The notes under the pieces: model-generated
The model's input: the letters and a program-made list of their open reading frames with translations, nothing else
Database searches by the model: none
Told to the model about the DNA's origin: nothing
Position numbers and translations under genes: made by a program
Shown: positions 34,108-46,397 of the stretch, in pieces
Layout of the letters: the number at the start of each line of letters is the position of its first letter
Position numbering within the stretch: the first letter of the stretch is position 1
DNA from: Gautieria morchelliformis
Lineage: Eukaryota > Basidiomycota > Agaricomycetes > Gomphales > Gomphaceae
Reading direction: 5' to 3'
Assembly (NCBI GenBank): GCA_015179125.1
Contig: WHVA01000321.1
Location: 62,001-126,000, forward strand
Length of the DNA: 64,000 nt

Positions 34108-34630
34108 TGTCTTGAGACCTACTAGTAGTACCACGTATTCACAGCTCAATCGGTATGTCAGACTAGACCCGAGAGAGAGGTTGCTCAGCCCGCAGAGTGT
34201 ACAGTCTCTTCCAGATAGGAAGTATCACGGTTGCAAGGATCAGGTTGCTGCCCAATACTAGCTGAGTTGCAGAGTTGCGCGGACAACACGCGGTGTTCAA
34301 AGTTATGCTGCTCTAGTGATGTATGACCTGTTAGGTTTTCGGTGCGGACCTCGAGAGTTGACAATAATCGCGTTTGTCTGAGCTCTGTCAAACGCGTAAG
34401 GAATCTAACTATGGTGACTCGACTTAAGTATCCTGTGACCAAGCTTACTAATCTTCTAGTAGCTTCTAGCGCTCGCAATACTCCAACATGACCGCCCTTC
34501 TGATAACAGCTTGGAAGCATGAGCGAGCCCTGTGCATCGTACGAGAATAGTTTTTCCTCGCGTCGTTACACTAAATCTCATCATACTTCATCAGTACCGA
34601 CGACACAGTCACAGTGAAACTGGCACTCGA
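34108..34630 (-). repeat. Long inverted repeat, right arm
   Basis: Counterpart of 31,074-31,425. About 170 bp in its middle (around 34,320-34,490) has no match in the left arm. Its outer end keeps the sequence GAAACTGGCACTCGAAC uninterrupted, which shows the empty Copia 1 target. Confidence 0.85.
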
Positions 34631-35766
34631 ACATTATTCCATGTCCGGTCTATCATCATGGTTGAGTATGTTAAAACCATGAACCTGCCAAATTTCAACC
34701 GAACAAACGTTTTGTACTTGGACCTTGAAGCCTGAGCTATATATCCACGAAGTAGGAAAGCGATCGTCGTCGTCACAGTCGACAGAAGAGACTGGCGTGT
34801 GTAGGCTACGGTAACCAGCACCTGTATAGCACCACTTACTAATCCAATTAGGCCCACACCCCACATGTGTGGTCTAGGCCTAACTAGACTCTATTCTCGT
34901 GGTGGGTCTATTCCGCCAATTATTCCGCCGGAATGGAGGTCAGGTCAATGAGTAACTTACTACTTCAGCTGGCGTCAGGTATGGACCTCTGTCGTCGACA
35001 TACTCATGTCATCCGGCGTCAGCCGACCTCAACACCGGAGCAACACAGCGTCCACCCGGAACCAGCCACGGAACGATCAAACCACTCTTGCTCGTCGTCG
35101 TTGACGACGAGCAAGCCATATATTTTGTATTTAACTATTTATACATAAATAAAATACCACAAATATGCTAAAAATGGACAAATAGAATATGAGGTCATTT
35201 CGACGTCTGCCTGCCGTGCTCGTCATCGGACACGATGAGAAAGCCATATATATTGTATTTAACTATTTATGCATAAATAAAATACCATAAATATGTTAAA
35301 AATAAGGATAATTTGACTGTCAAGTTATTTTTATCTCACTCCCGGAGGCTCGTGATCGTCGTCGGGCACAATACCGCAAATGTGCTAAAAATAAAGGCAC
35401 TCTCGTGACAGCCAGGCCACTATCTTCGTAAACAAATAGCTATGCATAAAAGACGGTCTGCTAAAAGGAGGGGAGCTCATGCTGCTGTCCCCTTGCCCTT
35501 TGCTGCTGCTGCGCCCTTCACTGCCGCTGCCACTTTGCCCTTGTCCCTTATCTGCGACCATCGATGTAGAGTCTGCTCCGAAGGCCAATTCATTCGCGTA
35601 GCACTACATAGTTTGTGAAGTAAGTATCTTATGTAGGTCCATGTAGACGCGTCTGCTTCTCTGCCCAGAGACCCAACCACGATGCGATGCCCACGATAGA
35701 CGCTCCCATTATGAGCGGCAAAGCTGTCCAGCCTGTGCTCTCGAATACTTCAACCATCTCGACGCT
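34631..35766. repeat. AT-rich direct repeats, no gene supported
   Basis: A block of about 75 bp (GCCATATATTTTGTATTTAA and following) at 35,110 recurs at 35,232. A degraded third unit lies near 35,360. Each follows a CGTCGTCG-type palindromic word near 35,090. The rest has no identified feature. Confidence 0.6.
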
Positions 35767-37716
35767 ATGGCTGCACTAGCAAACCTGGGGATAGTAGGCA
35801 TGTCCCTGACAACCCGAACCTCTTGTTATGTTAGAATACTAACGAAACCAATCAGCCAACGTTATTGCCGTCCTTCAACTCACGGGATCGAATATCGGCG
35901 TGTGTTCCAAATACGTCGCTGGCGTGAAGGACGCACCCAGAGATCGGGATAGGCTCACGACAGAGTTGGTGGGTCTGTGTACAGTGCTGACACAGGTTTT
36001 GCAGCTAGTACATGAAGAGACGGGAGGAACCTCTCGTTTGGAGTCAGGACGGGCCTCTCGTTTGTCGGCTTTGAATGAGCGATTCCATGTTTGCGGTGAC
36101 GAGATGAAGCGCCTCCGGACGGCGCTGGGCGACGAGAGTGAGAATTTCGAGATGGGGGATCTCGAGGCGAGGCCGGATGGCAACGTTCGGGCGGCGCTGG
36201 GTCGTGAGATGGCGGGCCTGGCAAAAGACCTTGGACGGAAAGGTGGCATGCAAGCATTGACGTGGCCGCTGAAGGAGGCTCAAGTCGAAAGGACTGTGGA
36301 CAGTATCAAGAAGATCAAAGACTCGCTGATTATGGCGATGGAAGTGGATCAGATGTATTTTGCCTTCGCTACTTTTGACACAGTGCTGACCATGCGAATA
36401 GACACTTAACCCTGAAGATAGATAGTGGGATCGAAGTGTTGCAGGAGCAGGGTGCCAAGCTAAGCCAATCTGCGGAGGACATGAAAAGCGGTGTTCAATC
36501 CTTGCAGAGACAGGCTGCAGAGAATAGCCAAGCTATGGAACAGGCCAAATTGGTAAGCCAGTCAACGCAGGACATGGTCCAATCTTTGCAGGGACAGACT
36601 GTCAAGAATAGCCAAGCTATGGAACAAGCCAAATTGCGTACGTCACATGTCGCCAGTGTTTCCAAAGGTGGTAAGCTGATTCTGCAGCCTTCAATATGTA
36701 GAAGAGCATCGTCGAAAGATTTATGACTGGTTGGCGGCTCCTGATCATGAATCAAAGCATAGAAATGCATGTAGCATGCGACAGGAGACGACCGGTGTAT
36801 GGTTTGTGGAAGATGCACGCTTCAAGGAATGGCGAGAAGCCCCTCATTCATTCCTTTGGTTCCACGGTATACGTGAGTCAGCTAAGCTGCACTATTCTGC
36901 TCTCCATTACATAATAGATGGTCATAGCTGGTGCAGGAAAAACAATCCTTTGGTATGTATATCATAATCATCGTGAAATTCGGCATATCTAACACATAAA
37001 TGCATCAAGCTCGACCATCATTGAAGAAATTTCGATTCACTGCAGTTCTGACCCCTCCCTCGCAATAGCATTTTTCTATTTTGACTTTACCAACAAGGAC
37101 ACCTCTCCAAATGTGGTGCTTCGATCTCTGATTGGGCAATTGTATGCACAGTGCACGAGCATCCCCTCCGCTCTGGAGTCACTATTCTCTAAGAACGAGC
37201 AGGGTGGTGTGCACCGGGACCCTGGTCAAGAGGAGCTGATGTCAACCTTGAAAATAATCATCAGGAGCTTCCAGGCCGTATTTATTATTTTTGATGCACT
37301 TGATGAATGCCCGGAGCGATCCAGATTTCTGAAAGTGCTCGGAGAAGTACATGATTGGAAGCTGGATACATTACACCTGCTGGCAGCTAGTCGGAAAGAG
37401 GGAGATATTCACAAGGCACTTGGTGGCTTGGTTTCACATGAGGTACCCATGGATGAGCATCTCATGGATGGTGACATCCAAGTGTATGTTCCCAGGAGAG
37501 ATGTCGAGTTTAGGATGTGCTCAGCAGGTGAGGAGGAGATGGTGATGACTACCTTGATGCAGGGTGCACAAGGGATGTGAGTGGTCGTTTACCTGCATGT
37601 GAATGCTTTCTGACAGAATGGTAAGGTTTCGATGGGGTGTCTGTCAACTGGACGCACTACAGAAATGCAAAACTCCTGCGGCACTCAAGAAAGCACTCAC
37701 CCGTCTCCCAAAGACG

Positions 37717-38211
37717 CTGTAAGGGCAACCCTGGCTGGTTGTGGAGATCACACTACCACACAACTGACAAGGGGAAATCCAAAGTATGTATAAATGCCCA
37801 ACAGAGTATACAAGAGAGGGGATTCTCACCTGACAAGGGGAAATCCAAAGAGAAAAGTCTAAGGACCCCCAATGTCAGTGAGCCCGTATTATACTACACT
37901 GCGCAGCCAGGGACAACACTTGGCACCTGCCATCAACCCTGCATCCTCCTGACCTCCCTAACCCTTGATCGACCCTTGATGCCACCTATTACGCGAGTTG
38001 CTTGATTTCTGACACTGTTCCGAGAGTGGAAGTCGGAAATTGGAGTGGAACTGGCAAAGCGAACAGAACTGGTGGAAGTTCTCCCAGAAGCGGAATCATT
38101 TCCGAAAGCGGAGGCGGAGATGGAATCGGAACCGGAAGCGGAGTCGGAAATGGAGTCGGAACTGGGTGTGGTGTCGGAACTGGAAATGGAAAACAGGGTG
38201 TCCCCTGACAG
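37717..38211 (+). mobile_element. Small TIR element D, copy 1, in the NLR gene
   Basis: 495 bp with inverted ends CTGTAAGGGCAACCCTGG and CTGTCAGGGGACACCCTG (complement of the right end). The 3-bp duplication ACG flanks it (37,714-37,716 and 38,212-38,214). The interior is rich in GGAACCGGAAGCGGAGTCGG-type words. Non-autonomous. The 3-bp duplication would fit PIF/Harbinger- or CACTA-like machinery, but the superfamily is not proven. Confidence 0.85.
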
Positions 38212-38888
38212 ACGCTTAATGAGACGTATGATCGAATTCTTGCTGCTATTGATGAGGATGACAAGCAGGGTGCTCTGAGCCTGCTCAAATGGCTGGCTTT
38301 CTCTTTCAACACATTATCTCTGGATCAAGCTGTGGATGTGATCGCTACAGATCCTGATGCAATAGATGAACCTCTGTTTGACCTGAGCCGGCGGCTTCGT
38401 GATCCACGAGACATCCTTACCATATGTTCCAGTCTTGTTACCATTACATTCCACAAGGACAGCAGCAATAAGGGCAATACCAACTACCATGATGACAGGC
38501 TTCTCTCCACTGAAGCAGGAGAGATCAGACTGGCACCTTTTCTGTGCGAGAATATCTGATCTCAGAACATCTTCGCAGGAGCATGACCACACTTTCGTGT
38601 TATTATTTTGACGAAAAGAGTGCACATATATTCATTGCGAAGACATGTCTGGCGTACCTGCTGCAATTTGACCATGATAATGGTGTAAACTCAAATACAG
38701 CCAGGTCCTATCCACTATCTCGCTATGCCACATATAAATGGATGGACCATGCTGTGTGGGATCTGGCTGGTGACTGGGATGATCTACATGAGCTGGTCAT
38801 GATACTCTTGGAACCCACTAGTCCTGCTTACATCAACTGGATATGGCTTTACCATGGGGGAGATCCATGGGCAATATCTAGGACGAAT

Positions 38889-39352
38889 CTGTAAGGGCAA
38901 CCCTGGCTAGTCGTGGAGATCACACTACCACACAACTGACAAGGGGAAATCCAAAGTATGTATAAATGAACAGAGCATACAAGAGAGGGGGTTCTCACCT
39001 GACAAGGGGAAATCCAAAGAGAAAAGTCTAAGGACCCCCAATGTCAGCGAGCCCGTATTATACTACGCTGCGCAGCCAGGGACAACGCTTGGCACCCGCC
39101 ATCAACCCTGCATCCCCCTGACCCTTGATCGACCCTTGATGCCACCTATTATGCGAGTCGCTTGATTTCCGACACTGTTCCGGGGCGGAAGTCGGAAATT
39201 GGAGTGGAACTGGCAAGGCGAACGGAACTGGTGGAAGTTCTCCCAGAAGCGGAATTGTTCCCGAAAGCGGATGCGGAGATGGAATCGGAACCGGAAGCGG
39301 AGTCGGAAATGGAGTCGGAACTGGGAATGGAAAACAGGGTGTCCCCTGACAG
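38889..39352 (+). mobile_element. Small TIR element D, copy 2, in the NLR gene
   Basis: 464 bp, closely similar to copy 1 over its length with small deletions, same orientation. The 3-bp duplication AAT flanks it (38,886-38,888 and 39,353-39,355). It separates the last pre-ankyrin exon from the first ankyrin repeat. Confidence 0.85.
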
Positions 39353-40395
39353 AATCCGCTTTACATTGCAGCTGAGACTGGGTTGGAACGAGCATGCCAA
39401 CATCTGGTGCAGAAGGGATTGGGTGTGAATGTATCAGGGGGATACTATGGCATGCCACTGCAGGTGGCAGAATTAAAGGGTCATTATATGATTGTCAGGT
39501 TACTCCTAGAGAAAGGTGCAGATGTGAACACACACAGAGGGGGTAGGAGTGCACTGGAGGCAGCAGCAGATGGGGGTCATGATACAATTGTCCAGTTGCT
39601 TCTAGAGAAGGGTGCAGACATGAATTCTCACAGAGCAAACCATAGGAGTGCACTGATTGCGGCAGCAGATGGGGGTCATGATAGGATTGTCCAGTTGCTC
39701 TTAGAGAAGGGTGTGGATGTGAATGCTCAGGGAGGATACTATGGGAGTGCACTGAATGTGGCAGCATCACGGGGTCATGATATGATTATCCGGTTGCTCC
39801 TAGACAAGGGTGCGGATGTGAATACTCATGGAGGACGCTATGGGAGTGCACTGAATGCAGCGGCATCACGGGGTCATGATATGATTATCCTGTTGCTACT
39901 AGAGAAGGGGGCCAATATCAAGGCCGAAGGAGGAGTCTATGGGAGTGCACTGCAGGCCGCGGCATCAGAGGGTCATGATATGACTGTCCTGTTGCTCTTA
40001 GAGAGGGGCGCGGACATGAATGCTCAGGGTGCACACTATGGGAATGTGCTACAGGCTGCAGCATCACAGGGTCATGATAGACTTGTCCAGTTGCTCCTAG
40101 AGAAGGGTGCTTTCATGACTGGTTTATTTTGGGACAATCAAAGTGGGTACCCAGTGGTATATGTTCCTGGTCCACCAGCTCCACACTCAAAGCAGCATGC
40201 ACATGTTGAGGGAACCCCCTCACGAGGCATCCTCCGAGTTGTTCGCTCCAAACCCAAGCCCCAGAACCGATTCAAGCACCTCCCAATCCCGGAGCCCCAG
40301 AACCGATTTGAGCACCTCCCAAGCCCATATCCAGGTATTGAGGCCTTCAGGTTCGGTGACCCTCCTGCAATGGTGTCAGGGGAATATGCAGGGTC

Positions 40396-40913
40396 TGAAG
40401 GGGACAGGAATTATGAGCAGTAGGACTGGATTAAGTTGTCAAAAGTAGGGCTAAGATTCAATTAACACCTTCAGTGATTTTTATTGTCACTAGAATATAT
40501 TAATACAATACCTAAGATTCAATTAACTCCATTATTTTCGGTCAACATGCTAAGAGAAAAATAACTAAATTACTTGCCTCCTTGAGTGACTTTTATTGTC
40601 ACTGAGGAGAGTGTGTGAATGTGTTTCAGACTGCATATACTGCCTCCTGGCCCTTTGGTGCCCATGGCAGAGTGGGCGGCCAACCACATATCGGCAGAGC
40701 TGACTGGTTGGAAGAGTGGAAGCAAAAGGCAAGAGCAGTAAAAATAAGAAAAACAAACTGAAATTAAATGATACAGATGAAATAGAAAATTTCGAAAAAT
40801 GTCTCAAAAATAAAGGCATAATAGGGGAACAATGTGAAATAGAATTGGAAAGTAATATGAACAATTGAATATATTTAGCTTGATTTTGTGCTGGAGCATA
40901 TATGCACCCAACA
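40396..40913 (-). mobile_element. Solo LTR, family C (518 bp)
   Basis: On the minus strand it starts TGTTGGGTGCATATATG and ends TGTCCCCTTCA. The 5-bp duplication GGGTC lies on both sides (40,391-40,395 and 40,914-40,918). It interrupts the 3' end of the NLR gene. It has two internal copies of CTAAGATTCAATTAAC about 60 bp apart. Confidence 0.85.
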
Positions 40914-41385
40914 GGGTCATGCATATTAGGCGGTTGCTGTGGAGGTTCGGACTTACATCAGCAGTGGAGCGGGCATCTCTGACTTTGATCAGGGCATAAT
41001 GTATATAAGTAGTATGCTGGCAGTGGGGATCTTCAGCTTTTTCTCTTTGGATCCTCCTCTGCCAGGTAAGTTGCTTGTCATGTAGGTAGCCTTTATTGAT
41101 GTCTTTGGATCCTCTTCAGCCAGACCACGTGATTTCTGCTGTCTAGGGAGAGTTGCTCTAGCAGCATGGACCAAGTGACACAGCAGGATCCAGGCCCTAT
41201 AAATGAAATCAGGAGGTCCGCTATGTTATGATATACGCAATTATATTATTTAAGTCATCCACATATATAGAAACTAATAAAAGAAACAAGAAAAAGAAGA
41301 AGAATCTACCAAGGAATGGGAATGACACTCACGACAGATATCAACACATGCAGACGGCACATGACACTCATGATCAAGTAGCTAT
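40914..41385. other. No gene supported
   Basis: The first part may be former 3' sequence of the NLR gene. No domain was recognised. A repeated word CTTTGGATCCTC occurs twice about 65 bp apart. Confidence 0.35.
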
Positions 41386-42307
41386 CTTATCTATAGATCA
41401 GATAAGATATAGGAATGAAGGCATCAGCCACGTGTGGCTGATCAGAGACAGCACGCCTATCGACAGATGGCATCGGCCATGACATCGACAGGCGCCAGGC
41501 CACAGGCACCGAGGAGGTGTGGGCACCAAACACCGCAGAGGAGTATAGACTGCGCAGGAGCATCGGACGTTGCAGAATGACAACAGAACATCATTCCAAG
41601 CATGTATGCTCGATCAGCTGCCCCATAGAAGAGGCACAGGGACAGCGGCCCCATCACCAAGAGCAGCATTGATGCTGCACAAGAGAATCTTAATATCCAT
41701 TTTCTATTGAGCTCCATGACATGACCAGCTGATTAATATCCTAATATTATTTAGACAGGAGCTTTGTATAGTAGGTACAAGACCCTATTCCAAAGACTAA
41801 CACCCCTTCCATTATCGACATCTTTTTCATGGCTTTATGACTACAAATAGTCACCCCTTTAGTTACACATAGTTTTTCGACCCATTTACCCATTATCTTG
41901 AACACTGGTAGTTATCACTATTATAGTATAAATAGCTACCACAAATGTACGAACAGATCATCCAGAATTTACTGTTTCACCCCCTGAAGTATCTGTAGTC
42001 TTGTTTGATAGCTACAGAACTTAAATCTTGATAGTTTTCTCCAATTCTTCGTTGAGAGTCTATTATCACTGTCTACTCTAAACTATCTCAAAATTGAAGT
42101 CTTTTGAGACAGCTGTCCTCTAGATCAAGACCATTTCTCCATAGATGCGGTCACGTGACCACCATCCGTCAGTGCCGGATGCGCATCAGAGAGCTTAGTC
42201 AGCACATAGCGAAAGGGAAGATATAGCGGTCCCAGCCGCTAAGCAATAGGAATCTTTTATCAAGGCATCTTAATCTGATATTTAATCATAAAAGATTAAA
42301 AGTCTCA
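41386..42307 (+). mobile_element. 5' LTR (and possibly leader) of the old Copia element
   Basis: Lies directly upstream of the old gag and is colinear with the reverse complement of 18,706-19,629. Its outer start is not fixed, because the partner copy is cut at this point by a Helitron. It could start as early as about 41,224, where TGTTATG occurs. Confidence 0.65.
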
Positions 42308-45300
42308 TTGACTTTCCATGGCTCAAATGACTTCTATTGCTTCACCTCACCCAAAACATGATATTCATAAATTTCGTGATATCAAACCTAGACTCAGATG
42401 GGACAACTGGACCTCTTGGAAGAGGGAACTGATGGCCACTTCTAGAGACAGAGGACTGTACGACACAATTATTGGCAACGATCTTATCCCCACCATCACA
42501 GATGCTGCAGTTGTTATGACATCTGGTGTGCCACACATAGGAACCACACCACTCGCCCAATTAATTGCTGAGTGGAATGATAGAAAAAATTCTGCCTATA
42601 ACCAGATTCTATTATGCATCTCACCAGAATTACAGATGGCCATCGATGATACAGATCAGGCAAAGACAGCGTGGGACATTATCATCAGGAAATTCGAATC
42701 TACTGATCCGAGCAAAATTAACGTTGTTCGGACTAGATATGAATCCTTCCACATGGTTGAGGGACAGTCAGTCATCACATATCTTATGACTATGAGAGAG
42801 TTCAGAAGTCAGCTCAACAAAATGGATGAAGTCATTGCCGATTCCACTCATGCTGCAACAATACTCAGAAACCTTCCGGAATCATGGAGGGCTATTTCAC
42901 AGATGATCAGAATGATTACCAGAGTTCCAGACAAGATAGAAGAACGTCTCAAGGCACATGAAGCCAATCTGAGTTCACTGGAATTATCAGATTAGATGAT
43001 GACAGCATTTATTGCACAAGTGAAACCGAATTGACCCCCACAGAACAGACACCAGAGTAGCAACCAACCTACTGTACCTGCTAATGACATATCCCCACCA
43101 AACTCATCAAAAGCACCGTTTATATGTAACAACTGTGGGAGAAATGGTCATTCCATTGCTCGCTGCTATGCGCCTGGTGGAGGAGCAGAGGGTCAGGCAC
43201 CTTGGATGAAGAACAGGGAACAGAGTAACCCTACCTTCTCAAACCCTGGCAACACCTTCGCTACCAGAGTAGCAACAACCCCCAGAACGACATCTGATGC
43301 AGCACAGTTGGCCGAACAGACATTGACCAACCTCATCATGATGGCAACCATAGACACACCTGCACAACAAATTGAATGTATCAACCATGTCATTATGAAG
43401 ACAGAATCCGTACCTTCACCTTCTGATGATAGATTCAAATGGTCAATCAATTCAGCAGTGTCTAGTCACATCTCCAGGAACAAAGGTTTGTTCCAGGACA
43501 TGTATGCTATACCACCGATCAAAATCAACACAGCCAACGGGCAGTCTTTCACTGCAGACCAACAAGGGACCATTTGAATCAGAATTGTCTCAGACCCTCA
43601 CTGGGAACTCGAAGATGTACCCATAACTCTTGTCGACGTCATATACACTCCAAAGCTCAGGTCCAACCTACTCTCCATAGGAAGAATGACCAACTCCAAT
43701 GTCAGCGTACACTTTGGAAAATACCTCTCATGGCTAGTCCTCGATGGAAAGAGATTAGCATATGGACCAAAGGAGAACAACCTCTACACTTACGTTGCAT
43801 TCCCCATTAAATCCAAAGATGAAGTTGCTGACCTCGTGTAAGAACTCTCCAGACCTACTCTAAGGCATCATAGACTAGGGCACATGAGTTATCACACCAT
43901 TGAGAACATGAGAAAGTTACAGACCGCCAAGAATTTCCATCCAGGAGTCCATCACAGCTCTAACCCTCAGTGTATCAACTGTCCTTACGGAAAACAGACA
44001 CGAGTTCTATTCTAGAAAGTCAAGAAACTACCTGAAGAAATAGGAGATCTCGTCATCTCAGATATACGTGGTCCATTTGAGGCATCAGTTGGGAATTTCA
44101 CATATTTCGTCACTTGGATCGAGGCAAAGACTCGCCTTGCCAACATTGATTTCCTCAAAAACAAGGAATGTGCCACCATAGCTGCTTCATTCAGACAGTA
44201 CGCAGCCTGGTTATCGAGGCAAAAGAATGCCACTATCAAAAGAATCAGAAGTGATAACGGAGGAGAGTACATTGGGAAGGAATTCCAGGACATATGCGCT
44301 AAGTCTGGCATAATCCATGAAGCCACTTCCCCACACACACCCGAGCATAATGGTATCGCTGAGCGATATAACAGAACACTCCAAGAAGCAGCACTCACAA
44401 TCAGACATGATGCTGGCTTTGCGGGGAGGTTTTGGGTGTCAGCCATGCATACAATCAATTTTGTCAAAAATGAGATCCTACACTCATGACTTGGAATCTC
44501 ACCTCACGAAGCATTCTGGGGTACCAAGCCCAAGATCGATTGGTTCAGGATCTATGGATCACAATGCTGGGCACTCATACCAAAGGCGACACGACTGAAA
44601 AATCAATTCAAGTCAGTGGAAGGCATCTTTGTAGGATATTATGACAACTCGAAGGCACACAAAGTGTGGATACCTTGAACCCACACCATCCTGAAAGCAA
44701 GGGATGTAATATTTGATGGGTCCAATCACATTGAAGGGGTCACCATACATGCAACAGATAATGATGACTTACCGAATCTTTGGACAAAGAATCTGATCAC
44801 CACTTTCACTCGAGCCACGATACCATCACCAAATCTATCTGATGCACAGAATCAAGATCCCTGCATCGCATTCACGCCATCGAGATACACACTGATTTCT
44901 ATTGATGAATCTGAATCTGATCACACACCAAGTGAATCCAACAATGATGTCACTTTGAATGAAGGATCAGATGAGACAGAACAGGCACCCAAGGACTTCA
45001 AACAAGGTCCCTGGATCGACCCTAACAATTCCACATATGGATGGGGCAAACACTTACAGACGATGAAAGCGGAGATGGCTGCAATGGCCTTTGGGATAGC
45101 AGACCTCGAATACACAGAGAGCATATTCGTGACTCTAGCGGAAGATGAGCCAGACAGGTATAAAGAAGCGATGAACTCACCAGAAGCAGAATATTGGAGA
45201 CCATCATGTCAGGTGGAATACGACACCCTCATGGACTACCACATCTGGACACTAGTAGAGAGACCTCCCAACACCAATATTGTTGGAAACAAATGGGTCT

Positions 45301-46397
45301 TCAGAATCAAGTGAGACAACCTAGGAGCAGTTGACAAATTCAAATGGAGACTCGTCGCACAAGGATTCACACAGATTGAAGGGCTCAATTATAATGAGAC
45401 ATTCTCACCTACTATCAGGTTCATGACCATCAGACTCATCCTCGCCCTTACTTGCAGATATGATCTAGAACTACGACACATCAATATCAAAGGTGCATAC
45501 CTTAATGGAAAGCTTGAGGATGACGTATACATGCGTCAACCTGAGGGTTTCATCATCAAGGGGCAGGAACACCTTGTGTGTAAATTACACAAGGGCATAT
45601 ACGGACTCAAACAGTCGGGACAAGTCTGGCATCAGACCCTAAAAATAGGATTAGAGGCATTAGATTTCACAGCAGGACACGCCAACTCCACCGTATTTTT
45701 CTGATTCAGGGACCAGCATTTGATGGAACTGGCCAGGTGGTAAGATAGAGGAAGCTCTAATAGGGTACCCTTATGTAATCTCTAACCCTAACCTTAAAAA
45801 TGGCCAAAATCCTGAAGTCAAGTTTGAAAAAAAAAACTTATCAGATTTCACATCAAGGATGCCTCCCCACTCATAGTCTATGTATTGTAATGTATTAAGT
45901 ACCTCCAGATCAATAATGAAGTGCTATGCATAGGCAGCCTTTGCTTTCTCAGCCATCCAAGGGAGTAAAAGTCTGGTATCCATGATACCTTTGGTTTTGG
46001 TTTGCCCAGGCAGCCATTGAGCCAGAAATTTCTTGTGAGTATGCTGAAATGAATCTGGCAGATTGATTTGCATAGCTACTCCAAAATAAATAAATAAATA
46101 AATTGAGTAATCCATATTCAGACAATGGGCTTGGAAACCACTGACTGCTGAATTTGGACCAATGGGATATCGTCAAGGCAAGCAATCACATTGTGCACCA
46201 TGGCATCCATATCTGTCATTTGTGCACTTGACCTGTATTGGAACTTGACTACACCCCAGTATTGCTCAATAAAGTTGAGCTCACTATGAAATTTTGGATA
46301 AAAGTCATTCAGGGCACCTTTTCTCAGGTTTTGAAGGTGTGCTAATCATGCTTTAGACTTCCAGCCATGCTGGATGCTCTAGGTAGAGATGTGGGTG

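Larger units (their letters stand above)
35767..40395 (+). pseudogene. NACHT-ankyrin NLR gene, broken by two TIR elements and a frameshift
   Basis: Fungal NLRs sense non-self or damage and trigger defence or cell death. Exons can be read as 35,856-36,354, 36,402-36,637, 36,702-36,872, 36,928-36,952, 37,010-37,576 and 37,626 onward, with 47-64 bp GT-AG introns. A possible first exon ends at 35,793; its phase does not fit cleanly, so the start is uncertain. Order: N-terminal helical domain (KYVAGVKDAPRDRDRL), a coiled linker with two QAMEQAKL repeats, YDWLAAPDHESKHRN, Walker A FHGI-PGAGKTIL, FIIFDALDECPER (Walker B), the NACHT tail, then eight ankyrin repeats (39,353-40,110). One base is missing near 38,538. 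Two copies of the same small element sit in exons. A solo LTR follows at 40,396. Confidence 0.88.

Noticed and set aside
37719-38211. Treating the small TIR elements as working introns of the NLR gene
   Set aside because: GT and AG ends are present, but excision would leave five extra bases at both sites. They are reported as elements with splice-like ends only.
39102-39458. Phe/Arg-rich minus-strand frame
   Set aside because: Antisense to the GGAAGCGGA-type repeats in the second small TIR element.
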